34,137 nt of DNA from Clostridiales bacterium (GTDB taxonomy: Bacteria > Bacillota > Clostridia > Oscillospirales > Oscillospiraceae). The position numbers and the translations under genes were made by a program. Below the pieces are notes generated by a model. It was not told the origin of the DNA and did not search any database. It saw only the letters and a program-made list of their open reading frames with translations. This document shows, in pieces, positions 15,214-23,709 of this stretch. Location of the stretch: NCBI GenBank assembly GCA_004556205.1, contig SFIL01000018.1:1-34137 (forward strand). The letters run 5' to 3'. Numbering within the stretch: position 1 is the first letter of the stretch; every line of letters begins with the position of its first letter.

Positions 15214-16011
15214 TCAATCGAACGCCAAGCCGAGGTATGCTGCCCCGGGGACGGAAATATTGCCGAGCGGCTTAACCATCCCGAAGGGTGTCTGACCGTC
15301 CGCCGTGCGCACGAGAGCCTCTCTGCAGCGGAGCTTCTCGGCAAGATATGCGGCGGCTTCGGGACAATCGGGCAGCAGCTCCTTGCACAGCAGGCGCTCG
15401 CCCGCAAGCTCGGCGGCACAGCAGCAGATGAACGCCTCGGTCTCGATGCGGAAAAGTCCCGCGCCTGCGCTTGCCTGCCATTGCAGCAGCGGCAGGGGAT
15501 AGGACAAAAACGCTCCGTAAAGCTGCATTTCTCGCAGATTCTGATAGCCGTCTGCATCAAGCTTGGTGATTTTTGCCGTTCCTTTCTTTGCGGAAACGGT
15601 ATATTCTTTGTGAAAAAATGCGGTTTGATATCCGAATTTTTGATAAAACCCAAATAATCCCTTGCTTGACGGCACAAGGGCGGCAAAGCTGCAGCCCTCT
15701 TTCTGCAACGCATTCTCCGCATATGCCAGCAGCGCGCCGCACAAGCCCCGATTGCGTTGCTGCGGCGCAGTGCAGACGGCGTAGAGATACGCTGCTGGGA
15801 AGCTCTCGCCCGCCTCGTTCACGAGTGCCGTCGGCAGGGCGCAAAGCATCGCGACGGGTGTTTTCCCCTCATAGGCGGCAAACACGCGAATATCCTGCCA
15901 AAGCGCGCGCCAAAAGGCGTTGATCTGCATCGCTTCGTCTCCAAAGCAGGTCTGCCAGAGTGCCGTCAGTGCGGGCAGATCTTTTTTTTGTGCCTGCGCA
16001 AAATATGCCAT
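15214..16011 (-). CDS. GNAT-family N-acetyltransferase
   Basis: A 265-residue protein whose first 150 residues are a GNAT acetyltransferase. The acetyl-CoA loop is QQRNRGLCGALL (84-95), preceded by AAYLYAVCTAP as strand 4. The C-terminal half (about 150-265) is a second, less conserved domain, an arrangement similar to Eis-like enzymes. The acceptor substrate is unknown. The start ATG overlaps the stop of the upstream DUF2156 gene (TGATG), so the two are translationally coupled. A GTG one codon earlier is also possible. Confidence 0.85.
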   Translation of the reverse strand: MAYFAQAQKKDLPALTALWQTCFGDEAMQINAFWRALWQDIRVFAAYEGKTPVAMLCALPTALVNEAGESFPAAYLYAVCTAPQQRNRGLCGALLAYAENALQKEGCSFAALVPSSKGLFGFYQKFGYQTAFFHKEYTVSAKKGTAKITKLDADGYQNLREMQLYGAFLSYPLPLLQWQASAGAGLFRIETEAFICCCAAELAGERLLCKELLPDCPEAAAYLAEKLRCREALVRTADGQTPFGMVKPLGNISVPGAAYLGLAFD

Positions 16012-16901
16012 CACAGTGCCTCCGCAACGGTTTTTTCCAACAAAAGGTCAGGGAAATAGCTTTCTTTTGCGCGCCGCAGACCCTCAAGACCCATGTCGTC
16101 CTCGCGGTTGAGAAAGCGGATTTCAGGACAGGCGGCGCGGATGCGGCGGGCGAACTCGCGGTTAACAATGGGATAAGCGCCGTTGATCTGCGCAAGCGCC
16201 TTTTCAAAGTTGACGTCAAAGGTGTCCTCTTGAATGCGGTTTCCCATCGAAAAAGCAACGTCGCCGTCCGCAGTCTCGAGCAAGATCCCAACCATATGCA
16301 GCTTGTCAAAGTACGAGAACGCCTTGCTTAACGCGGTTTTCTCGCTTGTATAATCGGTGTCGGGATTCTCCTGTTCATGCTCTGCGTACCAGTGTTCGGC
16401 AAATGCTGCACAGCGCGGCAGAAGCTCCTTCGTCAGCGGCAGGACGCGGTAGTCGGGGTAGGTTTCCTCAAAACGGTTGCAGTGGTTGCGCTTGGCCTGC
16501 AGCTTCTTGCCGTGCAGCTCCGCGAGGCGGTCAATGTCATAGACATAGTCAAAGCTGTCACGGGTGGGATAGTAGGCAAAAGTCTGCGGAAACCGCGCTT
16601 GCAGCCATGCCGTCTCCTCAGGCAGCAAGCCGAACAGGCGGAAAGGAATGCCCCGCTCATGGGCGTCCTCACGCAAAAGGGCGAGCAGCGCTTGACGGTC
16701 GCCGCCCTGCGGCATCAGATAGGAATACCACGAGCCAAAACGGCTTAAAATGAGCGGAACGCTATCGGCAAAGGCGACGCGCTGATCGCCCCAAAGAAAG
16801 AGATTGGCAAAGGAATATTCGCTCCCGTGCCCTTCAGCTTGATAGAAGTGTGCGTGTAGAATATCACGGTCAGAGGGGAGAATTTTGCGAAAGTTCAGCA
16901 T
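16011..16901 (-). CDS. DUF2156 (phosphatidylglycerol lysyltransferase C-terminal-like) protein
   Basis: A 296-residue protein of the DUF2156 family. This is a double-GNAT fold related to the aminoacyl-transferring domain of MprF but without its membrane part. Recognisable stretches are YSFANLFLW (about 29-37), RDSFDYVYD, KLQAKRNHCNRF (about 135-146) and NREDDMGLEGLRRAKESY near the end. By analogy it may move an aminoacyl or acyl group, but stand-alone members of this family have no established function that I can name. GAGG precedes the ATG. It forms an overlapping pair with the GNAT gene downstream; two related acyl/aminoacyl transferases together suggest a shared substrate. Confidence 0.85.
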   Translation of the reverse strand: MLNFRKILPSDRDILHAHFYQAEGHGSEYSFANLFLWGDQRVAFADSVPLILSRFGSWYSYLMPQGGDRQALLALLREDAHERGIPFRLFGLLPEETAWLQARFPQTFAYYPTRDSFDYVYDIDRLAELHGKKLQAKRNHCNRFEETYPDYRVLPLTKELLPRCAAFAEHWYAEHEQENPDTDYTSEKTALSKAFSYFDKLHMVGILLETADGDVAFSMGNRIQEDTFDVNFEKALAQINGAYPIVNREFARRIRAACPEIRFLNREDDMGLEGLRRAKESYFPDLLLEKTVAEAL

Positions 16902-16934
16902 AAATACCTCGGTTCTTATTTTTATTCTTCGGTT

Positions 16935-16963
16935 ATTTTACCACAGCTGCCGGCAATTTACAA
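16935..16963 (-). promoter_or_regulatory. Promoter of the DUF2156-GNAT pair
   Basis: On the minus strand TTGTAA (16958-16963) and TAAAAT (16935-16940) are 17 nt apart, with TGG giving an extended -10. The -35 lies within the loop of an inverted repeat CCGGCA/TGCCGG (16950-16955 and 16964-16969). Confidence 0.75.
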
Positions 16964-16971
16964 TGCCGGAG

Positions 16972-17000
16972 TTGAAAAAACGCAAGTGGTGTTGTATAAT
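16972..17000 (+). promoter_or_regulatory. Promoter of the AT-rich glycosyltransferase gene
   Basis: TTGAAA (16972-16977) and TATAAT (16995-17000) are 17 nt apart, leaving a leader of about 70 nt. It is divergent from the DUF2156 promoter, and the CCGGCA/TGCCGG inverted repeat lies between the two. Confidence 0.75.
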
Positions 17001-17076
17001 GACACACAAATAGAAAGGTATGCTGATTGACTGAATGATACACTTTCTCTATTATAACTAACGGGGGTATACATAC

Positions 17077-18690
17077 ATGGGAGAAGGAATGCTTCGCTTT
17101 TATCGCACAAAGATAAAAAAAGAATATAAAATCGCATTTGTGATAACTTTTTTAATCACTATGCTGATTCATTTCTACAAGATTGCAAACACCTTACCCA
17201 ACCACGATTCCATATTAAATTACTACGCGGATCAAAATGTCCTTGCCTCCGGAAGATGGGCGCTTTCGTTGGCTTGCGGAATAAGTTCCTTCTATGATTT
17301 GCCTTGGATCAACGGACTGCTTTCCTGCGCTTTTATCGCATTGACTGTTGTTGTGATTGTAGCGCTGTTCAAACTGAAGAATCCTGTCGTTATCGGATTG
17401 ATTGGTGCGTTACTTGCAGCCTCGCCTGCTACAACAGAAACATTTTTCTTTTTGTATACAGCCGATGGATATATGATTGCAATGTTTTTAGCTGCATTAG
17501 CCGTCTATTTCTCAAGGATGGAAGAAACTCGTTTCTCCAGGTTGATCCTGAGCGGTGTGTGCATTTGTGTTTCCTGCGGCATTTATCAGGCCTATGTTTC
17601 TTTCGCGTTGCTTTTAGCGGTATGCTATTTTATTGATGACCTGCTGCAAGACAATCACAGCAAGCAGGCTTGCCTCAAATGGGTATTGCGCCAGGTGATT
17701 ATTTATATCGTCTCTCTTGCTGTTTACTATGTTATTTGGAAATTATGTATGCAGCTTGGCGGTATAGCTGCAAACAATTATTTGGGCATTGCCGAAGTTG
17801 GAAAAATCAGTTTTGGACTCCTTGCAAGAGGCTTGCTTAATTCCATTAAAGCTACGATTCTGTATTTCCTGCAATGGAATATTTTGGCGCATGGCTTAAC
17901 GCCATACAATGCACTGAATATCGTTTTCCTAATAGCAGCGGCAGTTGGGCTGCTGATTTCCTGCGTGAAAAGCGGGATTTTTAAGAGAAAATGGGCATTT
18001 GGCTTAATGCTTCTTTGCTTGATCGCAATTGCTCCGTTTGCATCCATCTGGTGTTTTACGTCAGATTTAGTAATATACCGAGCAATCATGCATCAAAGCC
18101 TGATATTAGTATTTATTCTGATAGTGCTGCTCTACGAAAGATGGGCAAAAAATATCGCGAAGAATGCTGTATGTATTCTTATGATTTTAATAACAATGAA
18201 TAATGCGCTAATGGCTAACATCGGCTATTTTTATCTGAACATATCTTATGAGCGCACTTATGCAGATGGCATGGAGATGGTGATGAGAATCCGTGACTTC
18301 CGGAAAGAATTTGATTTTGAAAAAATCGCTTTTGTCGGTTCACGTGTCTGTGAAGTGAAATACGATGTTTTTGATCCTGTAACAAATGAAATGCAAATTA
18401 TAGGAAACATATATCCCTTCGCGGGCGGGATAGACAAAACAATGCTCTTTGATTCCGAACATACAACAGAATTCTTAAAAATCACATTTGACTTGAATGG
18501 ATTGGATTTAGACTCTTTGAACATGGAGCAAAGGAATGAGTTGCTTAATACGGAGGAAGTTATGGCTATGGGATGCTGGCCGGCTGACGATTCCGTTGCT
18601 GTAATTGGCGATATGCTTGTGATTAAGCTTTCTGACAAGCCGGAGGAGGCTGTCGGTATCACCACGGGTATGAGTCAGCAGATCACATAG
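17077..18690 (+). CDS. GtrII-like multi-pass glucosyltransferase
   Basis: A 537-residue polytopic membrane protein with about ten to twelve hydrophobic segments up to residue 400, then a soluble C-terminal region of about 130 residues. It resembles the GtrII glucosyltransferase-domain family (GT-C fold), which moves glucose from an undecaprenyl-linked donor onto surface polysaccharide. The N-terminal PNHDSILNYYADQN (41-54) after the first segment is the kind of acidic external loop used for catalysis in GT-C enzymes. The start is uncertain: GGGGG precedes the ATG at 17077, and an in-frame ATG at 17089 is also possible. Base composition is clearly more AT-rich than all neighbours, and the codon choice (many ATA, TTA) differs, so horizontal acquisition is likely. 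Confidence 0.8.
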   Translation: MGEGMLRFYRTKIKKEYKIAFVITFLITMLIHFYKIANTLPNHDSILNYYADQNVLASGRWALSLACGISSFYDLPWINGLLSCAFIALTVVVIVALFKLKNPVVIGLIGALLAASPATTETFFFLYTADGYMIAMFLAALAVYFSRMEETRFSRLILSGVCICVSCGIYQAYVSFALLLAVCYFIDDLLQDNHSKQACLKWVLRQVIIYIVSLAVYYVIWKLCMQLGGIAANNYLGIAEVGKISFGLLARGLLNSIKATILYFLQWNILAHGLTPYNALNIVFLIAAAVGLLISCVKSGIFKRKWAFGLMLLCLIAIAPFASIWCFTSDLVIYRAIMHQSLILVFILIVLLYERWAKNIAKNAVCILMILITMNNALMANIGYFYLNISYERTYADGMEMVMRIRDFRKEFDFEKIAFVGSRVCEVKYDVFDPVTNEMQIIGNIYPFAGGIDKTMLFDSEHTTEFLKITFDLNGLDLDSLNMEQRNELLNTEEVMAMGCWPADDSVAVIGDMLVIKLSDKPEEAVGITTGMSQQIT

Positions 18691-18926
18691 GAAGCCAAAT
18701 AGCTGCTCTTATACTTGGGAAGCTATGAACAAGTCGGCTGCGGCGCTCAGCGGATTTTTTTGCTCAAACTTTTCGGTTTGCAAACCTTGAAATACACAAA
18801 GTATTCCCGCAGTTATCAAACCTCAATTTGCGGCAAATTCTTTCCCGATCGCTCTTGCGGATTTATTCAGAGTTTCCTTATTGCGGTATTGCGGGTAAGA
18901 TAATAACAGGAAAAGTGGGTGCGGTT
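18691..18926. repeat. Gap with family C and family B repeats
   Basis: The gap between the AT-rich glycosyltransferase and mnmA has no gene. A family C copy lies at 18727-18750 (GAACAAGTCGGCTGCGGC, continuing GCTCAG). A family B core, TGCGGATTTATTCAGAG, lies within 18851-18876. The stretch between is AT-rich. The repeats may mark the edge of the imported segment. Confidence 0.6.
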
Positions 18927-19907
18927 ATGAGACGAATCTTGGTTGCCATGTCGGGCGGCGTGGACAGTGCTGCTGCGTGCCTGCTGCTGAAAAAGCAGGG
19001 CTGCGAGGTCGGCGGCGCGACCATGCTGCTCCGGGACGGCGGCGAAGCCGAAGCGGAGGATGCCCGCCGTGCGGCGGAACAGATGGGGATCGACTTTCAC
19101 CTTTTCGACCTTCGTCGGGAATTTCAGAAGAATGTCATTGACGAATTTACGCGCGTTTATCAAACGGGCGGCACGCCGAATCCTTGCGTCGTGTGCAACC
19201 GGACGATGAAATTCGGCGTTTTTTTGGACAAGGCGTTAGTGCTTGGCTATGACGGCATTGCCACGGGACACTATGCCCGCATTGAGGAGAAGAACGGGCG
19301 CTATGTTCTGCGCACCGCTCGCGACCGCGCAAAGGACCAGACCTATATGCTCTGCGGCTTGAGCCAATGGCAGCTTGCGCATACGCTGTTCCCGCTCGGC
19401 ACGGTCGAAAGTAAAGCGGAGATTCGTGCCTTGGCGGAGCAGGCGGGGTTAGCGCTTTCGCGCAAGCACGATTCGCAGGATATCTGCTTTGTGCCGGACG
19501 GCGACTATATGGCGTATCTGACCGCGCACGGGCTTGTCCCGCAGGCGGGGAATTTCATCACGCAGCGGCGTGGCTTGGGCATTGCGCTCGGGCAGCGCAC
19601 CTATGTTCTCGGCAAGCGCGGCGCGGATGTCATTCTCGGAGACGAGGCCGGGCTGTTTGCGCGGCGCGTCGCGGTCGGGGAGGTCAACTATCTCCCGTTT
19701 GATCAGCCGGAAGCACCCTTGCGCGTGCAGGCAAAGCTCCGCTATACGACGAAATTCGCCGACGCGCTGCTGCTGCCGACCGACGACGGCTGTGAGCTGC
19801 GCTTTGACACGCCGCAGCGGGCGCCGACCCCGGGGCAGACCGCTGCATTCTTTGACGGCGAATATCTCGTCGGCGGCGGCACGATTCTCGGAAGCATCGA
19901 GGAATAA
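18927..19907 (+). CDS. mnmA: tRNA-specific 2-thiouridylase with a short internal deletion
   Basis: A 326-residue MnmA, which puts sulfur on U34 of tRNA-Lys, -Glu and -Gln. The PP-loop SGGVDS is at 9-14. The two catalytic cysteines are Cys90 (NPCVVCN) and Cys187 (SQDICFV), and ATGHYAR and KDQTYML are conserved. The protein is shorter than usual. Between GNF (208-210) and QRRGLGIALG (213-222) the roughly 17 residues normally present (a VLGxHxGxxxYTxG-type segment) are missing, without a frameshift. The start was set at the family N-terminus MRRILVAMSGG; the ribosome binding site is weak and the frame runs 33 codons further upstream into repeat DNA. A cyclophilin gene follows 28 nt downstream. 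Confidence 0.92.
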   Translation: MRRILVAMSGGVDSAAACLLLKKQGCEVGGATMLLRDGGEAEAEDARRAAEQMGIDFHLFDLRREFQKNVIDEFTRVYQTGGTPNPCVVCNRTMKFGVFLDKALVLGYDGIATGHYARIEEKNGRYVLRTARDRAKDQTYMLCGLSQWQLAHTLFPLGTVESKAEIRALAEQAGLALSRKHDSQDICFVPDGDYMAYLTAHGLVPQAGNFITQRRGLGIALGQRTYVLGKRGADVILGDEAGLFARRVAVGEVNYLPFDQPEAPLRVQAKLRYTTKFADALLLPTDDGCELRFDTPQRAPTPGQTAAFFDGEYLVGGGTILGSIEE

Positions 19908-19935
19908 ATCAACATTGATTATGGAGGAAACAAAC

Positions 19936-20520
19936 ATGAAAAAACTGATTGCAATTTTACTGTCACTGACGATGGTGCTCTGCCTGCTTGCGGGCTGCAA
20001 GGACGACGAAACGGCGAATGGCGGGAAGCACCATGTGGAGATCGAGGTCGAGAACTACGGCACGATCACTGTGGAGCTGGACGCGGATGCTGCGCCGATC
20101 ACGGTTGCAAACTTCCTCAAGCTGGCGCAGGAGGGCTTTTATAACGGTCTGACCTTCCACCGCATTATGAAGGGCTTCATGATGCAGGGCGGCGATCCCG
20201 AGGGCACGGGCATGGGCGGCTCCGATGAGACGATCAAGGGCGAATTTTCCGCCAACGGGGTGAACAATCCCCTTTCCCACACGCGCGGCGCGATCTCGAT
20301 GGCGCGCAACAGCCTCAGCATGGACAGCGCAAGCTCGCAATTTTTCATCGTCCATCAAGATTCGACCTTCCTTGACGGGGATTATGCCTGCTTCGGCTAT
20401 GTCACGAGCGGTATGGATGTGGTAGATGCCATTTGTAAGGACGCGAAGCCGACGGACGGCAACGGCTCGATCGCTGCCGATCAGCAGCCTGTCATTACGG
20501 AAATTCGGGTGATCGACTGA
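19936..20520 (+). CDS. Cyclophilin-type peptidyl-prolyl isomerase lipoprotein
   Basis: A 194-residue lipoprotein. The signal peptide ends in the lipobox LAGC with Cys21 as the lipidated residue, followed by a cyclophilin domain. FHRIMKGFMMQGGDP (74-88) contains the catalytic Arg76, and SSQFFI (133-138) is the second active-site strand. It should catalyse proline cis-trans isomerisation of exported proteins on the outer face of the membrane. ATGGAGGAAA precedes the start. Its stop codon overlaps the topB start (TGATG), so the two are coupled. Confidence 0.93.
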   Translation: MKKLIAILLSLTMVLCLLAGCKDDETANGGKHHVEIEVENYGTITVELDADAAPITVANFLKLAQEGFYNGLTFHRIMKGFMMQGGDPEGTGMGGSDETIKGEFSANGVNNPLSHTRGAISMARNSLSMDSASSQFFIVHQDSTFLDGDYACFGYVTSGMDVVDAICKDAKPTDGNGSIAADQQPVITEIRVID

Positions 20521-22685
20521 TGGCAAAATCACTGGTGCTGGCGGAGAAGCCCTCCGTCGGGCGGGAGCTTGCCCGCGTCCTCGGCTGCAAGCGCGAGGGC
20601 TATTTGGAGGGCGACCGCTATGTGGTCACTTGGGCGCTCGGACATTTGGTCACGCTTGCCGACCCCGATGTTTATGAGAAAAAGTGGGAGAAGTGGAATA
20701 TGGAGGACCTGCCCATGCTCCCGCAGAATATGAAGCTCGTCGTCATTCCGCAGACGGGCAAGCAGTTCCGCGTCGTGCAGAGCCTCATGAAGCGCGGGGA
20801 TATTTCGGAGCTGATCATTGCTACCGACGCGGGGCGTGAGGGCGAGTTGGTCGCACGCTGGATCATGGCGAAGGCGGGGTGGAAGAAGCCGACAAAGCGT
20901 CTTTGGATCTCCTCACAGACCGACCGCGCCATTAAGGAAGGCTTCGCGAAGCTCCGTCCCGCGAGCGAGTATGACAATCTCTACCGCTCCGCGCAGGCGA
21001 GAAGCGAGGCGGACTGGCTGGTAGGTTTGAATGTCACCCGTGCGCTGACCTGCCGCCACAACGCACAGCTTTCTGCCGGGCGTGTGCAGACGCCGACGCT
21101 GGCGCTCATCGTGCAGCGGGAGCGCGAGATTCGGAATTTTGTCCCGAAGGATTATTGGGGCGTGCGCCTCAAGGCGGGCGGCTTCAGCGCGGTTTGGCGC
21201 GACAAGAACAACAATTCCCGCACCTTTGACAAGGCATTGGCGGAGAAGATCGCCGCCGCGTGCCAGAACGGGGAGGCAGTCTTGACGCAGGTGCGCAAGA
21301 TGCGCCGCATGACGCCGCCGCCTGCTGCCTACGACCTGACGGAGCTGCAGCGCGACGCGAACAAAAAATTCGCCTACTCTGCGAAGGAGACGCTGAATCT
21401 CATGCAGTCGCTCTATGAGCAGCATAAGCTTCTGACCTATCCGCGCACGGACTCGCGCTATATCTCCGACGACGTTGTGCCGACCCTCCCCGAACGCCTC
21501 AAGGCGGTCATGGTCGATCAGTATAAGCCCTTTGCGCAGGAGATCATGCGCAATCGTCCGCTGAAGACGAAGTATCTCGTCAACAACGCGAAGGTCACCG
21601 ACCACCACGCCATCATTCCGACCGAGGAATCACCCGACCTGTGGCAGCTTTCGGGACCGGAGCGCAATATCTACGACCTCGTCGTGCGGCGCTTTTTGGC
21701 GGTTCTGATGCCGTCGCAGGAATATGAGGAGGTCGAGCTGACCCTTACCGTCGCGGGCAATACCTTCACGGCGAAGGGCAAGATTATTCAAAATATGGGC
21801 TGGCGCGCGGTCTATGACAAGAGCTTTTCTTTGGACGAGGACGAGGAGGACACGCAGAGCCTCCCGCCTGTGACACAGGGGCAGAAGCTGAAGGTCAGCT
21901 CTGTGCAGGTGACGAGCGGTAAGACACCGCCTCCGCCGCGCTACACCGAAGCGACCCTGCTTACCGCGATGGAGCATCCGCAGGCGCAGGTGGAGGACAA
22001 GAATCTGCGTAAAATTTTGGAGGAGACGAGCGGACTCGGTACGCCCGCAACCCGTGCGGACATCATCGAGAAGCTGTTCTCTGCCTTTTACATCGAGCGG
22101 CGCGGGAAGGAGCTTGTCCCGACCTCGAAGGGAATGCAGCTCGTCGAGTTAGCGCCTGCCGACCTGCGCTCCGCCGCTTTGACCGCCCAATGGGAGGATC
22201 GGCTGGCGCGGATTGCAAAGGGACAGGAGCGCGACACGAAGTTTGTCGAGGAGATGCGCGCCTATGCCACAAAGCTGGTCGCCGCCGTCAAGGCAAGCGA
22301 CGCGAAATACACCCATGACAATCAGACGCGCAAGACCTGTCCCGACTGCGGCAAGTTCCTCCTGCTCGTCAAGGGGAAGCGCGGCGAAATGCTCGTCTGC
22401 CCCGACCGCGAGTGCGGCTACCGCAAGAGTGTGACGCAGGTGACGAACGCCCGCTGTCCGAACTGCTTCAAGAAGATGGAGCTGCGCGGCGAGGGCGAGA
22501 ATCAGATGTTCGCCTGCGTCTGCGGCTACCGCGAGAAGCTCTCGGCGTTTAAGGAACGCAAGGAGAGTGCCGGCGCGGGCAAGCGCGATGTGGCGAAATT
22601 CATGCAGAGCCAAAAAGAGGAAAAGCCCATCAACACCGGCATGGCAGACGCCCTTGCCAAGTGGCTGGAGAGCCAAAAGAAATAA
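20520..22685 (+). CDS. topB: DNA topoisomerase III
   Basis: A 721-residue type IA topoisomerase. The Toprim domain at the N-terminus carries TDAGREGE (102-109), which binds metal. The active tyrosine is Tyr307 in LLTYPRTDSRYI, and LGTPATRADIIEKL is the usual late core motif. Two or more C-terminal zinc-ribbon segments (CPDCGKF from residue 607, CPDRECGY, CPNCFKK, CVCGY) follow. It relaxes and decatenates DNA. Type IA enzymes of this TopB form occur both as core genes and on integrative elements; here the GC content and neighbours look chromosomal. It overlaps the cyclophilin gene by one base and is followed by two hairpins. Confidence 0.95.
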   Translation: MAKSLVLAEKPSVGRELARVLGCKREGYLEGDRYVVTWALGHLVTLADPDVYEKKWEKWNMEDLPMLPQNMKLVVIPQTGKQFRVVQSLMKRGDISELIIATDAGREGELVARWIMAKAGWKKPTKRLWISSQTDRAIKEGFAKLRPASEYDNLYRSAQARSEADWLVGLNVTRALTCRHNAQLSAGRVQTPTLALIVQREREIRNFVPKDYWGVRLKAGGFSAVWRDKNNNSRTFDKALAEKIAAACQNGEAVLTQVRKMRRMTPPPAAYDLTELQRDANKKFAYSAKETLNLMQSLYEQHKLLTYPRTDSRYISDDVVPTLPERLKAVMVDQYKPFAQEIMRNRPLKTKYLVNNAKVTDHHAIIPTEESPDLWQLSGPERNIYDLVVRRFLAVLMPSQEYEEVELTLTVAGNTFTAKGKIIQNMGWRAVYDKSFSLDEDEEDTQSLPPVTQGQKLKVSSVQVTSGKTPPPPRYTEATLLTAMEHPQAQVEDKNLRKILEETSGLGTPATRADIIEKLFSAFYIERRGKELVPTSKGMQLVELAPADLRSAALTAQWEDRLARIAKGQERDTKFVEEMRAYATKLVAAVKASDAKYTHDNQTRKTCPDCGKFLLLVKGKRGEMLVCPDRECGYRKSVTQVTNARCPNCFKKMELRGEGENQMFACVCGYREKLSAFKERKESAGAGKRDVAKFMQSQKEEKPINTGMADALAKWLESQKK

Positions 22686-22687
22686 AA

Positions 22688-22824
22688 GAAACCTCTCTGC
22701 GAGTTGTTTGCAGAGAGGTTTCAATCTGTCAAAGAAGTCCCGTTTTTGTTTAACAAAAGCAGGAGTCCTTTGAGAGACTTCCCTTGCTTTTGCCCTTATG
22801 GGCAGAAGCAAGGGAAACTTTTTT
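22688..22824 (+). terminator. Two hairpins after topB
   Basis: The first hairpin has a perfect 13-bp stem (22688-22700 with 22710-22722). The second pairs 22781-22795 with 22800-22814 (15 bp with one G-T pair), has a TTAT loop and is followed by AAACTTTTTTG. The second is the likely terminator. It could also serve the converging acyltransferase gene, which ends at 22849. Confidence 0.75.
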
Positions 22825-22848
22825 GTGTTCTCCGATGAAGAATGTGCT

Positions 22849-23709
22849 TTACTGACGGGGAGCTTGCTCCGTGGTATAGGTGAGCGGAATGCCGTAGAAT
22901 GCCTCATACGTTTCCTTGAAAAAGGCATAATTCTCATCGCGGAGCTTTTCACGGGCGGCAAAGCGCCCGAGCGTCTCGTCGGGATAGATCGGCTTGCCGA
23001 TATGCGGTGTGTATTCCTGCACGGGGAAGCCGTCCGCACCGATATTTTTACTGTCTTTTAACGTGATGAAGCAAGGCACGACCGGCACGCGGTTTTTGAC
23101 CGCCATATCGAAAGCGCCTGATTTCAGAGGCTTTGGCTTGCGGTAGTTCCACCACATACTCTGCTCGGGGTAGATCAAAATACAGTTACCCTCTTCGAGC
23201 GCCGTGCTTACCGCGCGCAGGAGCTTTTTCATTGTCTCCATGTTCGAGCTGAGCGGCAGGGTGTTGCAGTGGCGCATTAAAAAGCCGTAAAAGCCGCCGA
23301 AGGAGGTGTAGTTGCCCTCGCGAATGATGCGGTACATCCGCTTCTTGTGATGTGAGGCGTCAAAGACGCGCTGCATGACAAAGCTGTCCAAGGGATTAAA
23401 ATGGTTGCAGGTGATAATGGCACCGCCCTCGACCTGCGTCAGATGTTCTACACCCACCGGCTTATGCAGAATGATCTGCTTTTTCATCTGCGCGATTCCG
23501 AAAAACGCATATGCTGCGAGAAATGCCGCCTTGCGCTGCACCGCGCCCCAAACGCCTTTGTTCAGGTATTCGATCTCGTCGGGCAGAAGCACTCTGCTTT
23601 CGGGATCGTCCTCGACATCGACATCAAATCTGCCCGTTCGTTCATATTCCGCGATCTTTTCCAGCACGGCGAGGCGGTCCGCCGCGCGCGGGATCTCCCG
23701 TTGCCTCAT
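22849..23709 (-). CDS. PlsC-like lysophospholipid acyltransferase (last gene of GT8 operon)
   Basis: A 286-residue protein of the 1-acyl-glycerol-3-phosphate acyltransferase superfamily. The canonical HX4D catalytic pair is in NHFNPLD (His103, Asp108), and YPEQS (180-184) is the third block. One hydrophobic segment (about 61-76) should hold it to the membrane. The acceptor is unknown. Its ATG overlaps the stop of the upstream GT8 gene (ATGA) and it lacks a strong ribosome binding site of its own, so it depends on coupling. It is the last of four overlapping genes with two glycosyltransferases, suggesting acylation of a glycolipid or glycan. Confidence 0.87.
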   Translation of the reverse strand: MRQREIPRAADRLAVLEKIAEYERTGRFDVDVEDDPESRVLLPDEIEYLNKGVWGAVQRKAAFLAAYAFFGIAQMKKQIILHKPVGVEHLTQVEGGAIITCNHFNPLDSFVMQRVFDASHHKKRMYRIIREGNYTSFGGFYGFLMRHCNTLPLSSNMETMKKLLRAVSTALEEGNCILIYPEQSMWWNYRKPKPLKSGAFDMAVKNRVPVVPCFITLKDSKNIGADGFPVQEYTPHIGKPIYPDETLGRFAAREKLRDENYAFFKETYEAFYGIPLTYTTEQAPRQ

